Part shown: positions 7,177-11,543 of the stretch, piece by piece
Numbering within the stretch: the stretch's first letter is position 1
Layout of the letters: each line of letters opens with the position of its first letter
From: Bacteroidota bacterium
Lineage (GTDB): Bacteria > Bacteroidota > Bacteroidia > Bacteroidales > VadinHA17
NCBI GenBank assembly: GCA_030611395.1
Contig: JAUWPX010000016.1
Span: 1 to 11,543 of the forward strand
DNA: 11,543 nucleotides
Reading direction: 5' to 3'
Made by a program: the position numbers and the translations under genes
The notes under the pieces: model-generated
Told to the model about the DNA's origin: nothing
Databases searched by the model: none
What the model saw: only the letters and a program-made list of their open reading frames with translations

Positions 7177-7803
7177 ATGTCCAATCATCTATTCTCTTCT
7201 AAACTACTGGAAAATGCTGTAAATGAATTCAGTAAGCTGCCCGGTATTGGAAAAAAGACTGCACTGAGACTGGTTCTTTTCTTGCTAAAACAAAACAAAG
7301 ATGAGGTTCAGAGCTTTGGAGATTCAATTATCAAATTGTTTAATGAAATAAAATACTGCCGGAGTTGCAATAACATCTCCGATACAGATCTTTGTAAGAT
7401 TTGTGCAAACCCCTCACGAGACCATTCTACAATTTGTGTCGTTGAAAATATCCGGGACGTATTATCAATAGAAAACACTCAACAATATCATGGTATCTAC
7501 CACGTACTGGGTTGTATCATTTCTCCCATTGACGGATTCGGACCAGGTGACCTTGTGATTAAAACTCTTGAAACAAAAATCAAAAATAAAGAAGTAAAAG
7601 AAATAATACTTGCTTTACCAACAACTATGGAAGGGGATACAACCAATTTCTATCTTTACAGGAAATTTAATGATTCCGGAGTAAAGATTTCCACACTTGC
7701 AAGAGGTGTTTCAATTGGTGATGACCTGGAATATGCAGATGAAATAACTTTAGGGCGGTCAATTATTAACCGAACCCTGTTTGAGGCTTCATTCTCATCA
7801 TAA
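7177..7803 (+). CDS. recR: Recombination mediator protein RecR
   Basis: RecR (208 residues; about 200 is typical) works with RecO, and in some species RecF, to load RecA on gapped DNA coated with single-strand binding protein. Visible domains in order: helix-hairpin-helix with LPGIGKKTALRL (21-32), a four-cysteine zinc finger (Cys61, Cys64, Cys73, Cys76, spacing C-x2-C-x8-C-x2-C), and a Toprim domain from about residue 86 with VVEN (88-91), the ISPIDGFGP loop (115-123) and LPTTMEGDTT (147-156). The C-terminal ARGVSIGDDLEYAD segment (175-188) is well conserved. One small oddity is a Cys at 113 in VLGCIISP where most bacteria have a second Gly. The next gene begins 15 bases after the stop, which suggests a two-gene transcript. 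Confidence 0.96.
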   Translation: MSNHLFSSKLLENAVNEFSKLPGIGKKTALRLVLFLLKQNKDEVQSFGDSIIKLFNEIKYCRSCNNISDTDLCKICANPSRDHSTICVVENIRDVLSIENTQQYHGIYHVLGCIISPIDGFGPGDLVIKTLETKIKNKEVKEIILALPTTMEGDTTNFYLYRKFNDSGVKISTLARGVSIGDDLEYADEITLGRSIINRTLFEASFSS

Positions 7804-7818
7804 TAGAAGAAGTTAAGT

Positions 7819-9768
7819 ATGAAACTATCGGTAATTATTGTTAATTATAATGTCAGGTTTTTCTTAGACCAATGTCTCAGATCTGTATTTAAATCATTAA
7901 AAAACATTAGTTCAGAAGTTTTTGTTGTTGATAATAATTCCCTCGACGGATCAGTTTCTATGATAAGAAAAAACTTCCCTGATGTAAACCTGATCAGGAA
8001 CAACGAAAACATTGGCTTCTCAAGGGCTAATAACCAAGCAATTAAAAAAGCAACCGGAGAATATATATTATTATTAAATCCGGATACAATGGTAGAAGAA
8101 TTCACCTTCGAAAAATGTATCAGGTTTATGGATGAACATAAAGATGCAGGAGCTTTAGGTGTGCGGCTTATTGATGGCAAAGGCCGTTTTCTGCCTGAAT
8201 CAAAACGTAGTCTGCCAACACCGGGAGTCGCCTTTTCAAAAATATTCGGTCTTACGTGGCTTTTTTCAAAATCAAAATTATTCGGGAAATATCACCTTGG
8301 TTACCTGAATCCTGAAGAAACACATAAAGTTGATGTACTCCCGGGCGCATTTATGTTCCTTCGAATGAGTGCTCTGGACAAAACAGGGTTACTTGATGAA
8401 GACTTTTTTATGTATGGTGAAGATATTGACCTTTCATACAGGCTGAAAAAAGCCGGTTTTTCCAACTATTATTACCCCGGAACAACAATCATACACTATA
8501 AAGGGGAAAGTACAAGGAAAAGCAGTATCAATTACGTGGTACAATTCTATAAAGCGATGATAATATTTGCCAAAAAACATTTTTCAATTGGCAGCAAGCA
8601 TATTTTTCTTCTTTTTATAAATCTCGCTATTTACTTCAGGGCAAGCCTTTCTGTCCTTAAAAGAGCATTAAACACTCTGCTTTTGCCTGTAATTGATGCA
8701 CTACTGATTTTTTCAGGGTTTTTTATACTAATCCCTTTCTGGGCAAATATCAAATTTCAGACAACAGATTATTACCCTACTGAGTTCCTGCAATTTGTAG
8801 TACCTGTTTATATATTAATATGGGTAATTTCAATATATATCAATAATGGCTATGATAAGCCTGCAAGACCTGTAAATATTCTTTTCGGAATAATAACCGG
8901 CACAATTATTATTCTGATAATATATGCACTTCTTCCATCATACCTGAGATTTTCAAGGGCATTGATAATAATTGGAGGAATATTGGCACTGGGCTTAACA
9001 TTGACTTTTCGGTTTTTCGTAAATAAACTTGGAATCGCAATTTTTAAGTTATATCCGGATATAAAAAAGACATTGATAATCGCCGATCACATTGAGTATC
9101 AACGGTTGAAAAAGATCATTCCCGACCTTGTTCAAATGCGCAAAATTGCAGGTTTTGTACACCCGGGTAGAGACTCAGAAGAAAATGACTCGTTGGGACC
9201 ATATAACCAACTCCCTGATATAATCAGGATGAACAAAGTAGATGAAATAATTTTTTCAGCTAAAGCTATTTCTTCTGAAGAAATTATCCAAAATATGATG
9301 AAACTAAGCCGGCTTAACATTGATTTTAAAATTGCACATCCTGAAGGTCTTTCTATCATAGGAAGTCATTCAATCGATTCAAAAGGTGAAATATTTGAAA
9401 TCAGTCTCAATGCTGTTAACAAGAAAAAGAATCTCGTTAAGAAAAGAATACTTGACCTTGCCATCTCATCTATTTTTCTGCTATTTTTACCCATATCGCT
9501 TTTTACTGTTAAAAAAAGAGTTGGTTTTATTGTAAATATATTTTATGTAATTTCTGGCAGGAAATCATGGGTTGGATACGATTTGCAAACAGATTCAAAA
9601 AGCATGGAACAAGATTCAATTCAAAAAGGTGTCCTAACTCCGGCGAGTCTGTATCCCCGTTCAATAGGACAGGAAATTAAACGCATTAACCTTTCATATG
9701 CAAAAGATTACCGGTTATCAAAAGACATTGAGATAATCCTTAAGAAATGGAAGCAATTAGGGAATTAA
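7819..9768 (+). CDS. GT2 glycosyltransferase fused to a degenerate PHPT-like membrane module
   Basis: This 649-residue protein has two parts. Residues 1-255 are a GT-A fold family 2 transferase of the rhamnosyltransferase-like type: SVIIVNYN (4-11), VVDNNSLDGS (36-45), NIGFSRANNQ (64-73), LLNPDT (85-90, metal/nucleotide site), LPGAFMFLR (174-182) and FMYGEDIDLSYRLKKAGF (197-214) with the likely catalytic base. From 262 to 402 come about four hydrophobic helices, then a Rossmann-like stretch (417-512), as in the N-terminal half of WbaP/WcaJ-type polyprenyl-phosphate hexose-1-phosphate transferases. The C-terminus (541-649) begins like that family's transferase domain (KKRILDLAISSIFLLFLP) and ends with SWVGYD, GVLTP and YAKDYRLSKDIEIILK, which resemble its later conserved stretches. 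The catalytic core between is missing. I infer an active membrane-bound sugar transferase acting on a lipid-linked glycan, with an inactive anchor or scaffold. Donor and acceptor are unknown. Confidence 0.8.
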   Translation: MKLSVIIVNYNVRFFLDQCLRSVFKSLKNISSEVFVVDNNSLDGSVSMIRKNFPDVNLIRNNENIGFSRANNQAIKKATGEYILLLNPDTMVEEFTFEKCIRFMDEHKDAGALGVRLIDGKGRFLPESKRSLPTPGVAFSKIFGLTWLFSKSKLFGKYHLGYLNPEETHKVDVLPGAFMFLRMSALDKTGLLDEDFFMYGEDIDLSYRLKKAGFSNYYYPGTTIIHYKGESTRKSSINYVVQFYKAMIIFAKKHFSIGSKHIFLLFINLAIYFRASLSVLKRALNTLLLPVIDALLIFSGFFILIPFWANIKFQTTDYYPTEFLQFVVPVYILIWVISIYINNGYDKPARPVNILFGIITGTIIILIIYALLPSYLRFSRALIIIGGILALGLTLTFRFFVNKLGIAIFKLYPDIKKTLIIADHIEYQRLKKIIPDLVQMRKIAGFVHPGRDSEENDSLGPYNQLPDIIRMNKVDEIIFSAKAISSEEIIQNMMKLSRLNIDFKIAHPEGLSIIGSHSIDSKGEIFEISLNAVNKKKNLVKKRILDLAISSIFLLFLPISLFTVKKRVGFIVNIFYVISGRKSWVGYDLQTDSKSMEQDSIQKGVLTPASLYPRSIGQEIKRINLSYAKDYRLSKDIEIILKKWKQLGN

Positions 9769-9833
9769 GGCACTTCTTTACTTTGCATTCAGTTATCATT
9801 TATCAAGTTATTTTAATAGTTCATCATAAATTT

Positions 9834-9864
9834 ATTGAATCAATTCATTATATTAGTAAATTCG
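9834..9864 (+). promoter_or_regulatory. Possible promoter of the PorE-like gene (ATTG, 19 bp, TAAATTCG)
   Basis: TAAATTCG at 9857-9864 differs from TANNTTTG at one base, and ATTG at 9834-9837 sits 19 bases upstream, the right spacing for a Bacteroidota promoter. The ATG at 9891 follows 26 bases later, after a T-rich stretch. The 122-bp gap after the glycosyltransferase gene fits a separate transcription unit. Neither element is perfect and the region is AT-rich, so chance is a real alternative. Confidence 0.35.
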
Positions 9865-9890
9865 TTTCTGCCCATTAACAGTTTATTTTT

Positions 9891-11543
9891 ATGAGACCAT
9901 TGTACCTCAGTCTACTAATTGCTTTTCTTTTATCAATATCTGCCTCAGGACAAAAGAAAAGAGAGATAAAAGAAAAATTCTTTGAGGCGGAATCATATAT
10001 TCTGTTCGAGGAATACAATGAAGCTCTCCCGGGTTATCTTGAATTACTTGAAATGTATCCTGAAAATGACAACTACAGGTATAGGATTGGACAATGTTAC
10101 CTGAATACACCTGGTGAAAAAGAAAAAGCCATAGAATACCTGGAAAAAGCAATTTTAAATACCGACGAGAAGTACAAAGAGGGTTCTTTCAGGGAAACAC
10201 AAGCACCTGTGGATGCTTATTATTTTCTTGCCAATGCATACCGGGTAAACATACAACTTGATAAAGCACTTGAAATCTATTCCATTTTTAAAGAATTACT
10301 TGACCCGAATGTGTATAATTCGGATGTTGTTGATAAACAGATGGAATCATGCTTAAATGCGAAAAAACTACAACAAAATCCATTATTCCTCAAATATACC
10401 AACCTTGGAGATCCGGTAAATACACGTTTCTCCGATTATAATCCCGTTGTTTCCGGTGACGGTACAAAAATGGTTTACACCCGGGCACTGCAATTTTTCG
10501 ACGGTGTTTTCTTTTCTGAAAAAGTTAATGATACCTGGAGTAACCCAATTGATTTAACATTCCAGTTAGGAGTGGATGAGGATCTGTACCCCTGTGCTCT
10601 TTCGTGGGACGGGACAACTCTCTACCTTTACAAACTGGATAATTATGTTGGAAATATCTATATCAGCCATTACTCAGATGGTATATGGTCGCTTGTAGAA
10701 AAATTGAACGAAAATATAAATGATAAATACTGGGAATCTCATGCCTGTGTTACAAAAGATGAGAACACAATGTTTTTTACCAGCAACCGGAAAGGAACAT
10801 TTGGAGGGCTTGATATATACAAGTCTGTAAAAGACACACTGGGCGAATGGGGTCCGGCAGTTAACCTGGGGCCAAATATCAATACTGAATATAATGAAGA
10901 AACACCTTTTATAACAAAAGATGGACAAACATTGTTTTTTAGTTCATACGGACATTTTAACACAGGTGGATATGATATTCTGTATTCTACATTACTGGAT
11001 TCTGTTGAGTGGTCAAAACCACTAAATATGGGGTATCCTATTAATACACCGGATGATGATGTTTTTTACGCACCTACAGAAGATGGTAATTTTGCATATT
11101 ACTCCCAGTTCACAAATGAAGGAATGGGTGAAAAAGATATTTTTCTCCTGGAAATTTTTTCCGAAGAACATCCAAGAAAATTTACACTGTCGGGTATGGT
11201 ATCTATTAAAGATATAAAATGGAAGATGGATGAATCATTTAGAATATATGTTATTAGCCGTCCGGCAGGCGATACAATTGCTGTTGTTAAACCAAACTTA
11301 GAAACCGGAGAATATTTTATTGAAGTGATTGCCGGTGATTACGAATTGGTTTTTAGCGGAACAAATCTTGAAAAGACAATTGAACTTATTTCTATGTCAG
11401 CAAACCAGGAAAATGACAAGATACAAATACCTTCTGTGGAATTGATACCGCTGGATCTGATTGCTGATTTTGAGATGCCGGACACAAGTTTTGCAATTAC
11501 TGATAATAAGCCACTTATATTACATCTTGAGACCGAAAATAAC
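9891..11543 (+). CDS. PorE-like TPR-PD40-CRD envelope protein (3' end outside window)
   Basis: An open frame of 551 codons runs from the ATG at 9891 to the window edge without a stop. Residues 1-20 are a signal peptide (MRPLYLSLLIAFLLSISASG) with no lipobox cysteine. Residues 26-137 are helical with a TPR pattern (EYNEALPGYLELLEMYPEN; KALEIYSIFKELL). Residues 182-422 contain five PD40/WD40-like blades starting near 182, 231, 282, 336 and 389; the clearest are TMFFTSNRKGTFGGLDIY (293-310) and TLFFSSYGHFNTGGYDI (347-363). Residues 430-500 look like a carboxypeptidase-regulatory-like beta domain (LETGEYFIEVIAGDYELVF). This order matches PorE of the type IX secretion system and its many Bacteroidota paralogues, which end in an OmpA-like peptidoglycan-binding domain. 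That domain would lie beyond the edge, so it is only predicted. Likely role: periplasmic or outer-membrane scaffold. Confidence 0.82.
   Translation, partial: MRPLYLSLLIAFLLSISASGQKKREIKEKFFEAESYILFEEYNEALPGYLELLEMYPENDNYRYRIGQCYLNTPGEKEKAIEYLEKAILNTDEKYKEGSFRETQAPVDAYYFLANAYRVNIQLDKALEIYSIFKELLDPNVYNSDVVDKQMESCLNAKKLQQNPLFLKYTNLGDPVNTRFSDYNPVVSGDGTKMVYTRALQFFDGVFFSEKVNDTWSNPIDLTFQLGVDEDLYPCALSWDGTTLYLYKLDNYVGNIYISHYSDGIWSLVEKLNENINDKYWESHACVTKDENTMFFTSNRKGTFGGLDIYKSVKDTLGEWGPAVNLGPNINTEYNEETPFITKDGQTLFFSSYGHFNTGGYDILYSTLLDSVEWSKPLNMGYPINTPDDDVFYAPTEDGNFAYYSQFTNEGMGEKDIFLLEIFSEEHPRKFTLSGMVSIKDIKWKMDESFRIYVISRPAGDTIAVVKPNLETGEYFIEVIAGDYELVFSGTNLEKTIELISMSANQENDKIQIPSVELIPLDLIADFEMPDTSFAITDNKPLILHLETENN

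Noticed and set aside
9836..9847. Palindrome TGAATCAATTCA as an operator
   Set aside because: A 5-bp AT-rich stem with a 2-base loop is expected by chance in DNA this AT-rich.
10674..10963. Two open frames on the - strand inside the PorE-like gene
   Set aside because: They are antisense to the best-conserved PD40 blades; the + strand frame is clearly the coding one.

Overview
The window looks like a piece of chromosome from a low-GC member of the Bacteroidota, most likely near Bacteroidales/Marinilabiliales or a related marine or gut-type lineage. The evidence is indirect: promoters fit the Bacteroidota pattern (TTG, about 20 bp, TANNTTTG), start codons follow A-rich tracts rather than strong Shine-Dalgarno sites, and the last gene has the TPR / five PD40 repeats / CRD order of PorE-like envelope proteins. 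I see no tRNA, rRNA, CRISPR array, transposase or phage gene.

Layout. Positions 1-479 hold the 3' end of alaS on the + strand. A repeat-rich spacer (480-640) holds an 8-bp hairpin, three copies of a 16-bp unit and four of a 7-bp unit; the 7-bp array runs into the stop codon of the next gene. That gene (641-1507, - strand) encodes an exported ChaN-like (Tiki superfamily) protein. A 310-bp divergent spacer with another 8-bp hairpin leads to two tandem long-chain acyl-CoA synthetase paralogues on the + strand (1818-3611 and 3797-5578). The second has its own good -7 box. A sodium:solute symporter (5609-7060, - strand) converges on them with a 30-bp gap and diverges from recR (7177-7803, + strand), which has the best promoter in the window. 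Fifteen bases after recR comes a 649-residue fusion of a GT2 glycosyltransferase with a polytopic PHPT-like membrane module whose phosphosugar-transferase domain appears collapsed. From 9891 to the window edge runs the open 5' part (551 codons) of a PorE-like TPR-PD40-CRD envelope protein.

Function. Most of this is housekeeping (alanyl-tRNA synthetase, fatty-acid activation, Na+-coupled uptake, RecFOR recombination repair) mixed with envelope functions (exported ChaN-like protein, surface glycan synthesis, PorE-like periplasmic or outer-membrane scaffold). I do not see a coherent new multi-gene system. The most unusual object is the GT2/degenerate-PHPT fusion co-oriented with recR. Other points of interest are the diverged acyl-CoA synthetase pair and the structured repeats between genes.
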